47,009 nt of DNA from Pseudomonas marginalis (GCF_001645105.1 NZ_LKEG01000040.1:1-47009); one strand, 5' to 3'; counted from the first letter of the stretch, positions 9,216 to 20,257 are shown. Numbers and translations: made by a program. Notes: generated by a model not told the origin, from the letters alone.

Positions 9216-9970
9216 TGCTCCGACAGGTATTGCTGATATTCCGGCGTACCGGGATAGAGTCGTTCGAGTTGCTGGCCAAAACGTGCGGCCGTGTCGCGTT
9301 CTTCATGAACCGTCGCCAGGCGCACACCGAGCAATAGACTACGTGCATTTTGCCCACTGAGCAGGCTAAAACGCTCGTAATAGTCACGTGCCGGCACATA
9401 ATGCCTGTCTTCGTAGGACAACTCAGCCATTTCGAGCAATGCGCGAGGCTGGCGACCGTTCAAGTGCAGGGCTTTTTCCAGCTGTCGGCGGGCGCTGTCG
9501 CGCTGGCCGAGGCGCATCGAGGTCACCCCAAGGTTCTCGAACACCCGAGAGCGCTCAGGATAGAGGGTATCGGCGCTGGCTTGCTGGAAATAAAGGGCGG
9601 CCTGGTCATACCGTTTTTGCTCGAACAGGAAGCTGCCGTAATTGTTCAGCAGCCGCGGGTCGGCAGGACGGGAGGCCAGGGCCTTGTGAAAATACTGTTC
9701 GGCCAGCTCAGGCTCGGCCTGGGCCTGGAACACCAGGGCCAATGCGGCATTGGCGTCGGCATCGTTGCTGTCCAGCTCAAGGGCCTTTTTCAGCGGTACC
9801 TTGGCCTGCTCGCTCATGCCTTGCCGAAGGTAACCCAAGCCCAGTTGCACATAGGCAACTCGCGCCTCATCACGGCCTTTACCGGTTTGCAAAGGGCTGT
9901 CATGACCCGATGAAACACAACCGGCCGCAAGGCCGGTAACAAGCAACAGCAGCGCAAGGCGCAAGGGCAT
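9212..9970 (-). CDS. pilF: Type IV pilus biogenesis/stability lipoprotein PilF (PilW)
   Basis: A 252-residue outer-membrane lipoprotein, the pilotin needed for PilQ secretin assembly. The signal peptide ends in a lipobox (GLAAGC, Cys about residue 18) and is followed by TPR repeats (LGLGYLRQGMSEQAKVPLKKAL, NNYGSFLFEQKRYDQAALYFQQA). It lies between rlmN and rodZ, the standard Pseudomonas order, and is coupled to rodZ by a four-base overlap. Confidence 0.93.
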   Translation of the reverse strand: MPLRLALLLLVTGLAAGCVSSGHDSPLQTGKGRDEARVAYVQLGLGYLRQGMSEQAKVPLKKALELDSNDADANAALALVFQAQAEPELAEQYFHKALASRPADPRLLNNYGSFLFEQKRYDQAALYFQQASADTLYPERSRVFENLGVTSMRLGQRDSARRQLEKALHLNGRQPRALLEMAELSYEDRHYVPARDYYERFSLLSGQNARSLLLGVRLATVHEERDTAARFGQQLERLYPGTPEYQQYLSEQ

Positions 9971-9982
9971 AGAGATCCTCTC

Positions 9983-11131
9983 TCAGATTCGATTCACAGC
10001 AATTTGCGGCAGATCGTCGGCGGCGTTCAATTCACGCACGGCGATATAACGCTCGCTGCGGCGGGTGCGGTCCATCACCTGCCCTACCAATTGGCCACAG
10101 GCCGCGTCGATGTCTTCACCACGGGTGGTGCGTACGGTGACGTTGTAGCCGGCCTGGTGCAGTTGATCCTGGAAACGGCGGATAGCGTTGTTGCTCGGCC
10201 GCTCGTAGCCAGAATGTGGAAACGGGTTAAACGGAATCAGGTTGATCTTGCACGGGGTGTTCTTGAGCAACTCGATCATCTCGACCGCGTGTTCGACCTT
10301 GTCGTTGATGTCCTTGAGCATGGTGTACTCAATGGTCAGCACGCGTTTCTCACCCAAGGTCGCCATATAACGCTGGCAAGATTCGAGCAGCATCTTAAGC
10401 GGATACTTCTTGTTAATCGGCACCAATTGGTTACGCAATGCGTCATTGGGTGCGTGCAGCGACAACGCCAGGGAGACGTCGATGTGCTTGGCCAGCTCAT
10501 CGATCATCGGTACCACGCCGGAGGTCGACAGGGTCACACGGCGCTTGGAGATGCCGTAGCCCAGGTCGTCCATCATCAGGTGCATGGCCGCAATCACGTT
10601 GTCGAAGTTCAGCAGCGGCTCACCCATGCCCATCATCACCACGTTGGTGATGGCACGGTCGACGGTCGCCGGGACGCTGCCAAAGGATTTGTTGGCAATC
10701 CACACTTGGCCGATGACTTCGGCGGCGGTGAGGTTGCTATTGAAGCCTTGCTTGCCGGTGGAGCAGAAACTGCAGTCCAGGGCACAGCCTGCCTGGGACG
10801 AAACGCACAAAGTACCGCGCTTGCCCTGAGGAATGTAGACGGTCTCGACGCAGCTGCCGGACGCCACGCGCACCACCCACTTACGGGTGCCATCGCTGGA
10901 GATGTCCTCGCTGACCACTTCAGGACCACGGACCTCAGCAATGGCCTTGAGCTTGTCGCGCAGGGCCTTGCTGACGTTCGTCATGGCGTCGAAATCGTCG
11001 ACGCCAAAGTGGTGAATCCACTTCATTACCTGACCGGCACGGAAACGCTTCTCCCCGATTGAGTCGAAGAATTTCTCCATTTCCGGCTGGGTCAGACCCA
11101 GCAGGTTGGTTTTAACAGTCGATGTAGTCAT
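9983..11131 (-). CDS. rlmN: Dual-specificity rRNA/tRNA methyltransferase RlmN
   Basis: A 382-residue radical-SAM enzyme that makes 2-methyladenosine at 23S rRNA A2503 and tRNA position 37. The CxxxCxxC cluster motif is in [15 protein letters not shown], and the catalytic cysteine region SSQAGC and the C-terminal AACGQL (the methyl-carrying Cys) are present. The N-terminal helical domain is complete. It is separated from ndk by about 30 bases on the same strand. Confidence 0.97.
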   Translation of the reverse strand: MTTSTVKTNLLGLTQPEMEKFFDSIGEKRFRAGQVMKWIHHFGVDDFDAMTNVSKALRDKLKAIAEVRGPEVVSEDISSDGTRKWVVRVASGSCVETVYIPQGKRGTLCVSSQAGCALDCSFCSTGKQGFNSNLTAAEVIGQVWIANKSFGSVPATVDRAITNVVMMGMGEPLLNFDNVIAAMHLMMDDLGYGISKRRVTLSTSGVVPMIDELAKHIDVSLALSLHAPNDALRNQLVPINKKYPLKMLLESCQRYMATLGEKRVLTIEYTMLKDINDKVEHAVEMIELLKNTPCKINLIPFNPFPHSGYERPSNNAIRRFQDQLHQAGYNVTVRTTRGEDIDAACGQLVGQVMDRTRRSERYIAVRELNAADDLPQIAVNRI

Positions 11132-11160
11132 GGATTCACCCTCACTCTTTAAGCCGATGC

Positions 11161-11586
11161 TTAGCGAGCGGTTACTTCAGTAGCGGCGAAGAAGTACGAG
11201 ATTTCGCGAGCAGCAGCAGCTTCGGAGTCCGAACCGTGTACAGCGTTGGCGTCGATGGACTCAGCGAAGTCAGCACGGATGGTGCCGGCAGCGGCTTCTT
11301 TAGGGTTGGTAGCGCCCATCAGTTCGCGGTTCAAAGCGATAGCGTTTTCGCCTTCCAGAACCTGAACAACAACAGGACCGGAGATCATGAAGGCAACCAG
11401 GTCGCCGAAGAAGCCACGAGCGCTGTGCTCAGCGTAGAAGCCTTCAGCTTCAGCCTTGGACAGTTGCTTGAGTTTCGAAGCTACAACCTTCAGGCCGGCT
11501 TTTTCGAAACGAGTGGTGATCTCGCCGATGACGTTTTTTGCAACAGCGTCAGGCTTGATGATGGAGAAAGTACGTTGAACAGCCAT
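11161..11586 (-). CDS. ndk: Nucleoside diphosphate kinase
   Basis: A 141-residue kinase that exchanges gamma-phosphates between NTPs and NDPs. The N-terminus [14 protein letters not shown] and the active-site His in NAVHGSDS are visible. It follows the isc operon and precedes rlmN on the same strand, a conserved order. A hairpin terminator between iscX and ndk (11614-11648) suggests ndk also has a promoter of its own. Confidence 0.98.
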   Translation of the reverse strand: MAVQRTFSIIKPDAVAKNVIGEITTRFEKAGLKVVASKLKQLSKAEAEGFYAEHSARGFFGDLVAFMISGPVVVQVLEGENAIALNRELMGATNPKEAAAGTIRADFAESIDANAVHGSDSEAAAAREISYFFAATEVTAR

Positions 11587-11613
11587 GGTGTAACTCCAGA
11601 AACGGTAATTTAC

Positions 11614-11648
11614 GAAAAATTAAACCCGCGAATTATACGCGGGTTATT
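11614..11648 (-). terminator. Intrinsic terminator of the isc operon
   Basis: On the minus strand the stem aacccgcg-tataatt-cgcgggtt is followed by taattttt, a good rho-independent terminator placed between iscX and ndk. Confidence 0.8.
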
Positions 11649-11677
11649 GGGTATTGCCTAACTGCGTAAGGGAGGCG

Positions 11678-11878
11678 TCAGTCCTGCTCTTCTTTCCAGG
11701 CAGTCTGGATGGCCTCCAGGACCTTTTCACCGCCACGATCCCGCTCATCTTCAAACCCTGGCAACGCCATGACCATGTCACGCAAAGCTACAAAGTTCAG
11801 GGAATAAGGATCCAGACCCGGGTTGCCGTCGGCCAACAGGATAGCGATCTCTTGCACATCAACCCATTTAAGACTCAT
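11678..11878 (-). CDS. iscX: Fe-S assembly protein IscX
   Basis: A 66-residue acidic protein, last of the isc operon. It binds IscS and iron and modulates the rate of cluster assembly in enterobacterial work. MSLKWVDVQEIAILLADG and the C-terminal TAWKEEQD match the family. The start ATG lies 15 bases after the fdx stop. Confidence 0.94.
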   Translation of the reverse strand: MSLKWVDVQEIAILLADGNPGLDPYSLNFVALRDMVMALPGFEDERDRGGEKVLEAIQTAWKEEQD

Positions 11879-11892
11879 GACACTTCCTTGAA

Positions 11893-12234
11893 TCAATGCG
11901 GCGCTTCGGCTGCATGGTTGAGGGAATATTTCGGGATTTCGACGGTGATGTCTTCAGTGCCGACCTTTGCCTGACAGCTTAGACGCGAAGTTGCTTCCAA
12001 GCCCCACGCACGGTCAAGAAAGTCCTCTTCCAGCTCATCGGCCTCTTCGAGGCTGTTGAAGCCCTCGCGAATAACGCAATGACAGGTGGTGCAGGCGCAC
12101 ACACCGCCGCAGGCGCTTTCGATTTCGATGTGGTTGTCATGGGCAACTTCGAGGATGGACTTGCCGGTCTCAGCCTCCACGACCATACCGTCCGGGCAAT
12201 GCTCGGCGTGTGGCAGAAAAATGACCTGCGGCAT
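11893..12234 (-). CDS. fdx: Isc [2Fe-2S] ferredoxin
   Basis: A 113-residue adrenodoxin-type ferredoxin. Cluster ligands are in ESACGGVCACTTCHCVI (C-x5-C-x2-C) plus a later Cys in TSRLSCQAKVG. It supplies electrons for sulfur reduction during cluster assembly on IscU. The gene sits between hscA and iscX with 3-4 base spacing to hscA. Confidence 0.96.
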   Translation of the reverse strand: MPQVIFLPHAEHCPDGMVVEAETGKSILEVAHDNHIEIESACGGVCACTTCHCVIREGFNSLEEADELEEDFLDRAWGLEATSRLSCQAKVGTEDITVEIPKYSLNHAAEAPH

Positions 12235-12237
12235 TAA

Positions 12238-14100
12238 TTATTCCTCGAGTTCATTCAGGTTGCGTCCCGCCAGGGCGGCTTTTACCGACTGGTCCATACG
12301 GCGGGCGGCAAAGGCATCGGTCACTTGCGACAGACGCTTGGTCTGTTGCTCGATGGCGTAGCCATCGGTGCCTTTTATCAGTTCGGCCAGTTCCTGCATC
12401 TGCAGGTCGATAACCATGCGCTCTTCGGCGTCCAGCAGGCGCTCGCCATCAGCATCCAGGGCACCCTGCACGGCTTCGAGCAGGCGCTGGGCGTCGACTT
12501 GCTGCTCACGCAGTACGCGAGCGACCTTGTCGTCACCGGCGTATTGGAACGAATCCTTGAGCATCTTGGCGATTTCGCCGTCGGTGAGGCCGTAGGACGG
12601 CTTGACCTGGATGCTGGCTTCAACGCCCGAGGCCAATTCGCGCGCAGCGACACTGAGCAGGCCATCGGCGTCGACCTGGTAGGTCACGCGGATCTTCGCC
12701 GCACCGGCCACCATCGCCGGAATGCCGCGCAATTCAAAGCGCGCCAGGGAGCGGCAGTCACTGATCAGCTCGCGCTCGCCTTGCAGCACATGAATCATCA
12801 TGGCCGTCTGGCCATCTTTGTACGTGGTGAAATCCTGGGCGCGGGCGACGGGGATGGTGGTGTTGCGTGGAATCACCTTCTCCATCAAGCCACCCATGGT
12901 TTCCAGCCCCAGAGACAGCGGAATCACGTCGAGCAACAGCAGTTCGCCACCATCACGTTTGTTACCGGCCAAGGTATCGGCCTGGATGGCGGCACCAATG
13001 GCGACCACTTGATCCGGGTCGATTTCAGTCAGCGGCTGGCGACCAAAGGCCTCAGCCACGGCATCACGAACGCGTGGAACGCGGGTGGAACCGCCGACCA
13101 TGACCACGGCACCGACGTCTTCCAGCTCAACACCGGAATCACGCACGGCACGGCGGCAAGCTTTCAGGCTGCGAGCGACCATCGGTTCGATCAATGCATC
13201 GAAGGCTTCGCGAGTCAGCTGGGCCGACCAGGTGCCATAGGACACTTCAACAGTTGCAGCATCCGTCAGCGCTTCTTTGGCGGCACAGGCGGTTTGCAGC
13301 AGATTACGCTGCGCGCCTGGGTCCAGGTCGGCCGACAAGCCGGCACTGCTGATGATCCAGCCCGCGATGGCGTGATCGAAGTCATCGCCACCCAAGGCGC
13401 TGTCACCACCGGTGGCCAGCACTTCAAAGACACCGCCGGTCAGGCGCAGGATCGAAATATCAAAGGTACCGCCGCCCAGATCGTAAATCGCGACCAGGCC
13501 TTCGGCGTGCTGGTCCAGGCCATAAGCCACCGCAGCAGCGGTCGGCTCGTTGAGCAGGCGCAACACGTTCAGGCCGGCGAGTTTCGCCGCGTCCTTGGTC
13601 GCCTGGCGCTGGGCGTCATCGAAATACGCCGGAACGGTGATCACCGCCCCCACCAATTCGCCGCCCAGGGTGGTTTCTGCACGCTGGCGCAGCACCTTGA
13701 GGATATCGGCCGACACTTCCACCGGGCTTTTCGGGCCCTGGACGGTGTCGATAAACGGCATATGGGATTCACCGCCGACAAAGCGGTACGGCAGCTGGTC
13801 GCCCAGTTGCTTGACGTCGGACAGACCACGACCCATCAAGCGCTTGACCGACAGCACGGTGTTCAAAGGATCGGCAGAGGCCGCCAACTTGGCCGACTCG
13901 CCCACTTCGGTGCGATCAGCGTGATAACGCACGGCAGACGGCAGAATCACTTGGCCATCAGCGTCGGGCAGCGGCTCGGACAGGCCGCTGCGCAAGGCAG
14001 CAACCAGGGAATTGGTGGTGCCCAGGTCAATCCCCACCGCCAGGCGACGCTGGTGCGGTTGAGGGCTTTGGCCGGGTTCGGCGATTTGCAGTAATGCCAT
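12238..14100 (-). CDS. hscA: Hsp70-type chaperone HscA of the Isc system
   Basis: A 620-residue DnaK homologue specialised for IscU. The ATPase domain shows [27 protein letters not shown] and [12 protein letters not shown]; the substrate domain starts near [13 protein letters not shown]. It releases the Fe-S cluster from IscU after recognising the LPPVK motif, which is present in the IscU encoded here. It lies directly downstream of its J-protein partner hscB. Confidence 0.98.
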   Translation of the reverse strand: MALLQIAEPGQSPQPHQRRLAVGIDLGTTNSLVAALRSGLSEPLPDADGQVILPSAVRYHADRTEVGESAKLAASADPLNTVLSVKRLMGRGLSDVKQLGDQLPYRFVGGESHMPFIDTVQGPKSPVEVSADILKVLRQRAETTLGGELVGAVITVPAYFDDAQRQATKDAAKLAGLNVLRLLNEPTAAAVAYGLDQHAEGLVAIYDLGGGTFDISILRLTGGVFEVLATGGDSALGGDDFDHAIAGWIISSAGLSADLDPGAQRNLLQTACAAKEALTDAATVEVSYGTWSAQLTREAFDALIEPMVARSLKACRRAVRDSGVELEDVGAVVMVGGSTRVPRVRDAVAEAFGRQPLTEIDPDQVVAIGAAIQADTLAGNKRDGGELLLLDVIPLSLGLETMGGLMEKVIPRNTTIPVARAQDFTTYKDGQTAMMIHVLQGERELISDCRSLARFELRGIPAMVAGAAKIRVTYQVDADGLLSVAARELASGVEASIQVKPSYGLTDGEIAKMLKDSFQYAGDDKVARVLREQQVDAQRLLEAVQGALDADGERLLDAEERMVIDLQMQELAELIKGTDGYAIEQQTKRLSQVTDAFAARRMDQSVKAALAGRNLNELEE

Positions 14101-14153
14101 GGTAATCAGGTCTTATCTGTCTATCAGGCGTGCATCACGGGCAGCACACTGGG

Positions 14154-14675
14154 TTAATCGTCGAGGCGCTCTTCTAGCTGGCGCACTTCGTAGGTGAGCT
14201 TGTCGAGGAACTGCATGCGCCGCATCAGGCGTTCGGCCTGTTCGCGTTGCGCTGCATCATTCCAACAAGCTGCGAAGCTTTCGTTGAGCTCATCCTGGGC
14301 CGTTTTCAGACGACGCTTGAAGACTGCGACACCCGCCACATCGGCTTCGTCCTGCAAGTCTTCGAGTTCTTCGCGCCACTGCATCTGCTGCATCAGGAAG
14401 TCCGGGTCGTGCACCGTGACTTCAATCGGCACCTCGCCACCATTCATTGCGAGCAGATAGCGCGCACGTTTGGGCGGGTTTTTCAGCGTCTGATAGGCCT
14501 CATTGAGGCTGGCCGATTTCTCCAGCGCCAGGCGTTGCTCACGCTCGGAAGCGTCAGCGAAGCGGTCCGGATGCACCCCACGCGCCAGTTCTCGGTAGCG
14601 CGTGGCAAGCTGCTCGAGGTCCAGCCGAAAGCTCGGCTGCAGCTCGAATAAAGCGAAATGACAAGGAGTACCCAC
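14154..14675 (-). CDS. hscB: Isc co-chaperone HscB
   Basis: A 173-residue J-domain protein that delivers IscU to HscA. The HPD motif is in [16 protein letters not shown], followed by a C-terminal three-helix bundle that binds IscU. The start chosen is GTG at 14675, giving [16 protein letters not shown] as in other pseudomonads; the longer upstream open frame overlaps the end of iscA and has no family support. Confidence 0.94.
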   Translation of the reverse strand: MGTPCHFALFELQPSFRLDLEQLATRYRELARGVHPDRFADASEREQRLALEKSASLNEAYQTLKNPPKRARYLLAMNGGEVPIEVTVHDPDFLMQQMQWREELEDLQDEADVAGVAVFKRRLKTAQDELNESFAACWNDAAQREQAERLMRRMQFLDKLTYEVRQLEERLDD

Positions 14676-14683
14676 GTATAGCC

Positions 14684-15007
14684 TCAGATGTTGAAGCTTT
14701 CGCCGCAGCCACATTCACCGCGTACGTTGGGGTTGTTGAACTTGAAGCCTTCGTTCAACCCTTCCTTGACGAAATCGAGTTCGGTGCCGTCCAGGTAGGT
14801 CAGGCTTTTAGGGTCGATGATCACTTTCTCGCCGTGACTTTCGAACACCTGGTCCTCTTCAACCACCTCGTCGACAAACTCCAGCACGTAGGCAAGGCCG
14901 GAACAGCCCGTGGTGCGAACACCCAGACGAATCCCCTCACCTTTACCGCGCCCATTCAGGGAGCGGCGAATGTGCTGCGCAGCCGCTTCTGTCATGCTGA
15001 TAGCCAT
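14684..15007 (-). CDS. iscA: A-type Fe-S carrier IscA
   Basis: A 107-residue A-type carrier. The three ligand cysteines are present, one in TTGCSGLAY and two in the C-terminal GECGCGESF. The start is ATG at 15007 ([13 protein letters not shown]); the further upstream in-frame ATG has no support. It lies 28 bases after iscU and 8 bases before hscB. Confidence 0.97.
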   Translation of the reverse strand: MAISMTEAAAQHIRRSLNGRGKGEGIRLGVRTTGCSGLAYVLEFVDEVVEEDQVFESHGEKVIIDPKSLTYLDGTELDFVKEGLNEGFKFNNPNVRGECGCGESFNI

Positions 15008-15035
15008 CGTTGACTCCTTACTCGTCGCCAAATGC

Positions 15036-15422
15036 TTAGATCAAGCCTTTCTTCTGCTTGTAGTCGCGAACGGCCGCCTTGATGGCGTCTTCAGCGAGTA
15101 CGGAGCAGTGGATTTTCACTGGCGGCAGGGCCAGTTCTTCGGCCAGCTGGGTGTTGCTGATAGTGACAGCCTCATCCAGGGTCTTGCCTTTCATCCATTC
15201 AGTCGCCAGGGAGCTGGAGGCGATGGCCGAACCGCAGCCGTAGGTCTTGAACTTGGCGTCTTCGATAACGCCAGCGTCGTTGACTTTGATCTGCAGGCGC
15301 ATCACATCGCCGCACGCCGGAGCGCCGACCATGCCGGTGCCGACATCAGGGTCTTCCGCGTTCATCTTGCCGACGTTGCGCGGGTTTTCGTAGTGGTCGA
15401 TGACCTTTTCGCTGTAAGCCAT
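15036..15422 (-). CDS. iscU: Fe-S cluster scaffold IscU
   Basis: A 128-residue scaffold protein. The conserved cysteines are in [19 protein letters not shown] and [10 protein letters not shown], together with the HscA recognition motif LPPVK. It accepts sulfur from IscS. A 99-base gap separates it from iscS. Confidence 0.98.
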   Translation of the reverse strand: MAYSEKVIDHYENPRNVGKMNAEDPDVGTGMVGAPACGDVMRLQIKVNDAGVIEDAKFKTYGCGSAIASSSLATEWMKGKTLDEAVTISNTQLAEELALPPVKIHCSVLAEDAIKAAVRDYKQKKGLI

Positions 15423-15521
15423 GGTACTGAATCCTCACTCATCAGGGCCGCTCTGGAACCCTGTAGAAACGCCTGCGTTTTCCGCCACGTTGCTACAGAG
15501 CTGGGGTGGCGGCTTCTATAG

Positions 15522-16736
15522 TTAGTGTGCCGCCCACTCGATCTTGGAAATGTCGACACCGTCTTTGTACATGTCCCACAGCGGCGACAGTACACGCAGC
15601 TTGTTGACGGCTTCGCAGACTTTCTGCGCGGCGTAGTCGACTTGTTCTTCGGTGGTGAAGCGGCCGAACGTAAAGCGGATCGAGCTGTGTGCCAGTTCGT
15701 CGTTGCGGCCCAGGGCACGCAGTACATACGAAGGCTCAAGGGACGCCGAGGTGCAGGCCGAACCGGACGAAACCGCCAGGTCCTTGAGCGCCATGATCAG
15801 CGACTCGCCTTCGACGTAGTTGAAGCTCAAATTCAGGTTGTGCGGTACGCGGGCAGTCATGCTGCCGTTGATGTACAGCTCTTCAAGGTTTTCGACCTGC
15901 TTGTAGAAGCGGTCGCTCAGGGCCTTGATGCGCACGTTTTCAGCAGCCATGTCTTCTTTGGCTACGCGGAAGGCTTCGCCCATGCCGACGATCTGGTGGG
16001 TCGCCAGGGTGCCCGAACGCATGCCGCGCTCGTGACCGCCGCCGTGCATGGTGGCTTCGATGCGCACGCGTGGCTTGCGGCTCACGTACAGGGCGCCGAT
16101 GCCTTTAGGACCGTAGGTCTTGTGGGCGGAGAACGACATCAGGTCGACTTTCAGTTTCGACAGGTCGATGTCGACCTTGCCGGTGGACTGAGCAGCGTCG
16201 ACGTGCAGCAGAATGCCCTTGGAACGGGTCAGTTCGCCGATGGCTGCGATGTCGTTTATGGTGCCGATTTCGTTGTTCACGTGGATCACGGACACTAGGA
16301 TGGTGTCTTCACGCAGCGCGGCTTCGATCATGGCCGGAGTGACGATACCGTCGGTGGTCGGCTCGAGGTAGGTGACCTCGAAACCTTCACGCTCCAGTTG
16401 GCGCATGGTGTCGAGGACAGCCTTGTGCTCAATCTTGGTGGTGATCAGGTGCTTGCCTTTGGTCGCGTAGAAATGCGCCGCGCCCTTGATAGCCAGGTTG
16501 TCGGACTCGGTGGCACCGGAGGTCCAGACGATTTCACGCGGATCGGCGTTGACCAGGTCAGCGACCTGGCGACGAGCGTTCTCGACCGCTTCCTCGGCTT
16601 TCCAGCCGAATACGTGGGAACGGGAGGCTGGGTTGCCGAAGTTTCCGTCAACCAGCAGGCATTCGCTCATCTTTTGCGCGACACGCGGATCAACCGGGGT
16701 GGTCGCTGAGTAATCAAGGTAAATCGGCAATTTCAT
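15522..16736 (-). CDS. iscS: Cysteine desulfurase IscS
   Basis: A 404-residue PLP enzyme that takes sulfur from cysteine for clusters and tRNA thiolation. The PLP lysine lies in [12 protein letters not shown] and the catalytic cysteine in [14 protein letters not shown]. The N-terminus [19 protein letters not shown] is intact. It is the second gene of the operon, 50 bases after iscR. Confidence 0.98.
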   Translation of the reverse strand: MKLPIYLDYSATTPVDPRVAQKMSECLLVDGNFGNPASRSHVFGWKAEEAVENARRQVADLVNADPREIVWTSGATESDNLAIKGAAHFYATKGKHLITTKIEHKAVLDTMRQLEREGFEVTYLEPTTDGIVTPAMIEAALREDTILVSVIHVNNEIGTINDIAAIGELTRSKGILLHVDAAQSTGKVDIDLSKLKVDLMSFSAHKTYGPKGIGALYVSRKPRVRIEATMHGGGHERGMRSGTLATHQIVGMGEAFRVAKEDMAAENVRIKALSDRFYKQVENLEELYINGSMTARVPHNLNLSFNYVEGESLIMALKDLAVSSGSACTSASLEPSYVLRALGRNDELAHSSIRFTFGRFTTEEQVDYAAQKVCEAVNKLRVLSPLWDMYKDGVDISKIEWAAH

Positions 16737-16786
16737 GGACTTTCTCCTAAATCAGGCTGGCTGGCGTGCCGTTAGCTCTTCGGCTG

Positions 16787-17278
16787 TCACTCGACGGCGG
16801 ACGCTTCGATCTTGTCCAGACGCGGCGCCTTAGTGTTGCAACGGCGCTGGTCCTGACGCTGGGCTACTTCTTGCACCTCACGGCGAGTCACAAGATCAGC
16901 CAAGCTGATACCACTCAAAAACTCATGGATCTGCAGGCTCAGGTCACACCACAAATGGTGCGTCAGGCAGGTGTCGCCGGCGTGGCAGTCACCCAGGCCC
17001 TGGCATTTGGTCGCGTCGACGGATTCGTTGACTGCGTCGATCACCTGGGCTACCTGGATGCCCTGCATGTCGCGGGACAGTTGATAGCCGCCGCCTGGCC
17101 CACGAACGCTGGAAACCAGGTTGCTGCGGCGCAACTTGGCGAACAGCTGCTCAAGGTAGGACAGGGAAATGCCTTGGCGCTCGGAGATATCGGCCAGGGA
17201 CACCGGCCCAGTTTGCGCGTGCAAAGCCAGGTCAAGCATGGCGGTCACCGCGTATCGGCCTTTTGTAGTCAGTCTCAT
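16787..17278 (-). CDS. iscR: Fe-S sensing transcriptional regulator IscR
   Basis: A 163-residue Rrf2-family regulator. The start [20 protein letters not shown] at 17278 gives the winged-helix domain in register with the family; the much longer open frame upstream reads through the promoter. Cluster ligands Cys92, Cys98, Cys104 and a His at 107/108 are present. In its [2Fe-2S] form it represses its own operon, and a matching promoter/operator lies directly upstream. Confidence 0.97.
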   Translation of the reverse strand: MRLTTKGRYAVTAMLDLALHAQTGPVSLADISERQGISLSYLEQLFAKLRRSNLVSSVRGPGGGYQLSRDMQGIQVAQVIDAVNESVDATKCQGLGDCHAGDTCLTHHLWCDLSLQIHEFLSGISLADLVTRREVQEVAQRQDQRRCNTKAPRLDKIEASAVE

Positions 17279-17309
17279 GGACAAGTACCAAGGTGTTTCA
17301 GAATGGGAG

Positions 17310-17345
17310 CGAGTATGCGATTCCCGAGTATTTAAGTCAACTATA
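17310..17345 (-). promoter_or_regulatory. iscR promoter with IscR-type operator
   Basis: On the minus strand, ttgact (17340-17335) and catact (17317-17312) are spaced by 17 bases. The segment atagttgacttaaatactc overlapping the -35 resembles the E. coli iscR type-1 IscR site, which suggests conserved autoregulation. A second related half, cccgactaaagcactagg, lies just upstream at about 17350-17376. Confidence 0.7.
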
Positions 17346-17467
17346 AGACCTAGTGCTTTAGTCGGGATTACCCGTAAAAAGGGCGCGCGAATCATAGCAG
17401 GATGGGGTGGGGACGAACAGCGGGGATAAGGCCAAGCAGGAATCTCAACCCCTATGGAGATCGTCAT

Positions 17468-17555
17468 GTGGGAGGGGGCTTGCCCCCGATGACAGTGCAG
17501 CAGCCAATAAATCTGTGGCTGACACACCGCTATCGGGGGCAGCCCCCTCCCACAG
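17468..17555. repeat. REP inverted pair
   Basis: Arms gtgggagggggcttgccc (17468) and gggggcagccccctcccac (to 17553) form an inverted pair between iscR and cysE, of the same class as the REP at 66-119. Confidence 0.8.
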
Positions 17556-17579
17556 GGGTCCTGTGGTGGTGACGAGACC

Positions 17580-18362
17580 TCAGCCTGCCTTGGTAGCCGC
17601 GTCGTCCTTGATTTCGGCGAAGTCTTCTTCGCGCAACTCAGGCAGATCTTTCGCACAGTACGAACTGCCCAGATCCTTCAGCGCGCCGCACATGCCGTCC
17701 AACTTGCCGTCCACCGCCTGCAGATGGTCGAGCAACTGGCCGATGGCGCGGGCCACCGGGTCGGGCATGTCTTCGCTGACACCATAGGCATCGAAACCGA
17801 TTTTCTCGGCCATGGCCTTGCGCTTGGCTTCTTGCTCGTCGCCGACCTCCGGCTTGACGATGATGCGACCCGGAATACCCACCACGGTTGCGCCAGGCGG
17901 CACAGCCTTGGTCACCACCGCATTCGAGCCCACCTTGGCACCGGCGCCGACGGTGAAGGGGCCGAGCACCTTGGCGCCCGCCCCTACCACTACGCCATTT
18001 TCCAGCGTTGGGTGACGCTTGCCTTTGTTCCAGCTGGTGCCGCCCAGGGTCACACCCTGATAAAGCGTCACGTCATCGCCAATCTCGGCAGTCTCGCCGA
18101 TCACGATGCCCATGCCATGGTCGATAAAAAAGCGACGACCGACCTTGGCCCCTGGGTGAATCTCGATCCCGGTCAACCAGCGACCAAAGTTCGACACCAC
18201 GCGCGCCAGCCACTTCCAACCCATGCCCCACAGGGCGCCGGACAGGCGATGGATCCAGATCGCATGCATGCCCGGGTAGCAGGTCAGCACTTCAAAGGCA
18301 TTGCGCGCCGCCGGGTCACGGTGGAAAACACTTTGGATATCTTCTCGCAAACGCTCGAACAT
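17580..18362 (-). CDS. cysE: Serine O-acetyltransferase
   Basis: A 260-residue acyltransferase making O-acetylserine for cysteine synthesis. The N-terminal helical domain is followed by left-handed beta-helix hexapeptides ([22 protein letters not shown] and [21 protein letters not shown]) with the catalytic [16 protein letters not shown] region. Gene order trmJ-cysE-iscR is typical and links cysteine supply with cluster assembly. It begins two bases after the trmJ stop. Confidence 0.96.
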   Translation of the reverse strand: MFERLREDIQSVFHRDPAARNAFEVLTCYPGMHAIWIHRLSGALWGMGWKWLARVVSNFGRWLTGIEIHPGAKVGRRFFIDHGMGIVIGETAEIGDDVTLYQGVTLGGTSWNKGKRHPTLENGVVVGAGAKVLGPFTVGAGAKVGSNAVVTKAVPPGATVVGIPGRIIVKPEVGDEQEAKRKAMAEKIGFDAYGVSEDMPDPVARAIGQLLDHLQAVDGKLDGMCGALKDLGSSYCAKDLPELREEDFAEIKDDAATKAG

Positions 18363-18364
18363 TT

Positions 18365-19135
18365 TTAATCCTTCCGCTTAAGAAGCTCGCCACGGGCCGC
18401 TTTCTGGGTTTCCGTGAGGATGCCACGCAATATATTCATTTCTGCCCGGCTGACCGAGCTACGCCCGTACAGGCGGCGCAGGCGCGCCATCAAGTGCCGT
18501 GGTTTTTCCGGATCGAGGAATTCGATGGCCACCAGGGTTTGTTCCAGGTGCTCATAAAACCGCTCCAGCTCGTCCATCGTGGCCAATTCGCCACTTTTGG
18601 TCGACGCCACTTCATCCTTCTCGACCTTGCTTGGCTGCCCTTCAGCGGCCAGCCAGGCCATGCGCACTTCGTAACTCAACACCTGCACCGCTGCCCCGAG
18701 GTTCAGTGAACTGAAGTCAGGGTCTGATGGAATGTGCACGTGATAATGACATCGCTGCAGCTCTTCATTGGTGAGGCCGGAGTCTTCACGGCCAAACACC
18801 AGGGCGATTTCAGCGCCGCCGGCCGCCTCTTCCACCACTTTGGTGCCGCATTCGCGCGGATCCAGCAGCGGCCAGGGGATGCGGCGGTCGCGCGCACTGG
18901 TGCCGAGTACCAGGTTGCAGCCGACCAGGGCGTCTTCCAGGGTGGCGACGACCTGGGCTTTTTCCAGGATGTCATTGGCGCCGGACGCACGGGCGTCAGC
19001 CTCGTGGTGCGGGAACAGACGCGGTTCGACCAGCACCAGGCGCGTCAGCCCCATGTTCTTCATGGCTCGCGCCACCCCGCCGATGTTGCCGGGATGACTG
19101 GTATTGACCAAGACGACACGAATGTTTTGCAGCAA
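18365..19135 (-). CDS. trmJ: tRNA (cytidine/uridine-2'-O)-methyltransferase TrmJ
   Basis: A 256-residue SPOUT-fold methyltransferase acting at tRNA position 32. The N-terminus [24 protein letters not shown] and the SAM-binding knot [10 protein letters not shown] and [15 protein letters not shown] are diagnostic. It is divergent from suhB and is followed directly by cysE. Confidence 0.96.
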   Translation of the reverse strand: MLQNIRVVLVNTSHPGNIGGVARAMKNMGLTRLVLVEPRLFPHHEADARASGANDILEKAQVVATLEDALVGCNLVLGTSARDRRIPWPLLDPRECGTKVVEEAAGGAEIALVFGREDSGLTNEELQRCHYHVHIPSDPDFSSLNLGAAVQVLSYEVRMAWLAAEGQPSKVEKDEVASTKSGELATMDELERFYEHLEQTLVAIEFLDPEKPRHLMARLRRLYGRSSVSRAEMNILRGILTETQKAARGELLKRKD

Positions 19136-19216
19136 GGGAGGCGCTCTCGGACACGGGAAAGGGGAGCAAATCTTACAGAACAGCCTAAGGTTATGCCATG
19201 AAAGCTAACGTCGTCC

Positions 19217-19244
19217 TTCACCTGAAGAAAGTTTCTGCTAGAAT
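19217..19244 (+). promoter_or_regulatory. Probable suhB promoter
   Basis: ttcacc and tagaat are separated by 16 bases, 37 bases before the suhB start, in the divergent trmJ-suhB gap. The match to the sigma-70 consensus is moderate. Confidence 0.45.
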
Positions 19245-19280
19245 GCTCGGCTTTCTTTAACAACCTTAGGTGACACATCC

Positions 19281-20096
19281 ATGCAGCCCATGCTGAATAT
19301 CGCGCTGCGCGCCGCCCGCAGCGCCAGTGAATTGATCTTCCGCTCCATCGAGCGCCTGGATACCATCAAGGTCGACGAAAAAGACGCCAAGGATTACGTA
19401 TCCGAGGTGGATCGCGCCGCCGAACAGAAAATCATCGACGCTCTGCGCAAGGCCTACCCTACCCACGGCATCCTCGGCGAAGAAACCGGTATGCACAAAG
19501 GCAGCGGCGAAGGCGAAGACTACCTGTGGATCATCGACCCACTGGATGGCACCACCAACTTCCTGCGCGGCATCCCGCACTTTGCCGTGAGCATCGCGTG
19601 CAAATACCGTGGCCGCCTGGAACACGCCGTTGTGCTGGACCCCGTCCGCCAGGAAGAATTCACCGCCAGCCGTGGCCGTGGCGCCCAACTCAATGGTCGC
19701 CGCCTGCGCGTCAGCGGTCGTACCAGCCTGGACGGCGCCCTGCTGGGTACCGGTTTCCCGTTCCGTGACGACCAGATGGACAACCTGGAAAACTACCTGG
19801 GCATGTTCCGCGCCCTGGTTGGCCAGACCGCCGGCATCCGTCGCGCTGGCGCGGCAAGCCTGGACCTGGCGTACGTGGCTGCCGGTCGTTTTGATGCGTT
19901 CTGGGAGTCGGGCCTGTCCGAGTGGGACATGGCTGCAGGCGCGCTGCTGATCCAGGAAGCAGGCGGCTTGGTGAGCGACTTCACCGGCGGTCACGACTTC
20001 CTTGAAAAAGGCCACGTGGTTGCCGGCAACACCAAATGCTTCAAGGCAGTACTGACGGCGATCCAGCCGCACCTGCCGGCTTCGCTGAAGCGTTAA
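19281..20096 (+). CDS. suhB: Inositol monophosphatase family protein SuhB
   Basis: A 271-residue Mg-dependent phosphatase that in E. coli also acts as an rRNA antitermination/NusA partner. Motifs GEETG, WIIDPLDGTTNF and SEWDMAAGALLIQEAGG carry the metal and substrate ligands. It has its own promoter and a strong terminator at 20108-20138. In pseudomonads suhB is also reported to affect virulence gene expression; that is family knowledge. Confidence 0.95.
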   Translation: MQPMLNIALRAARSASELIFRSIERLDTIKVDEKDAKDYVSEVDRAAEQKIIDALRKAYPTHGILGEETGMHKGSGEGEDYLWIIDPLDGTTNFLRGIPHFAVSIACKYRGRLEHAVVLDPVRQEEFTASRGRGAQLNGRRLRVSGRTSLDGALLGTGFPFRDDQMDNLENYLGMFRALVGQTAGIRRAGAASLDLAYVAAGRFDAFWESGLSEWDMAAGALLIQEAGGLVSDFTGGHDFLEKGHVVAGNTKCFKAVLTAIQPHLPASLKR

Positions 20097-20107
20097 GCGA
20101 GCAGGCA

Positions 20108-20138
20108 CAAAAAAGCACCCCAAGGGGTGCTTTTTTTA
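20108..20138 (+). terminator. suhB intrinsic terminator
   Basis: The stem gcacccc-aa-ggggtgc is preceded by six A and followed by seven T. Confidence 0.9.
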
Positions 20139-20186
20139 TGCCTGGGATTTGAGGTTTGCCGCGACTCCAGCAACAACACAAATCAA

Positions 20187-20218
20187 CTGTGGGAGGAGGC
20201 AAGCCCCTCCCACATTTT
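20187..20218. repeat. Single REP hairpin
   Basis: tgtgggaggaggc-aa-gcccctcccaca forms a compact hairpin in the gap between suhB and the glycine-zipper gene. Confidence 0.7.
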
Positions 20219-20257
20219 GAACTCACACAATTTTTTGCATCTGTACCAGGCGTGGGA

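Noticed and set aside
12325..14094. 589-codon open frame on the plus strand
   Set aside because: It is antisense to hscA, and its composition is that of a shadow frame. The same holds for 2408-3916 (antisense to der) and 22479-23735 (antisense to secD).
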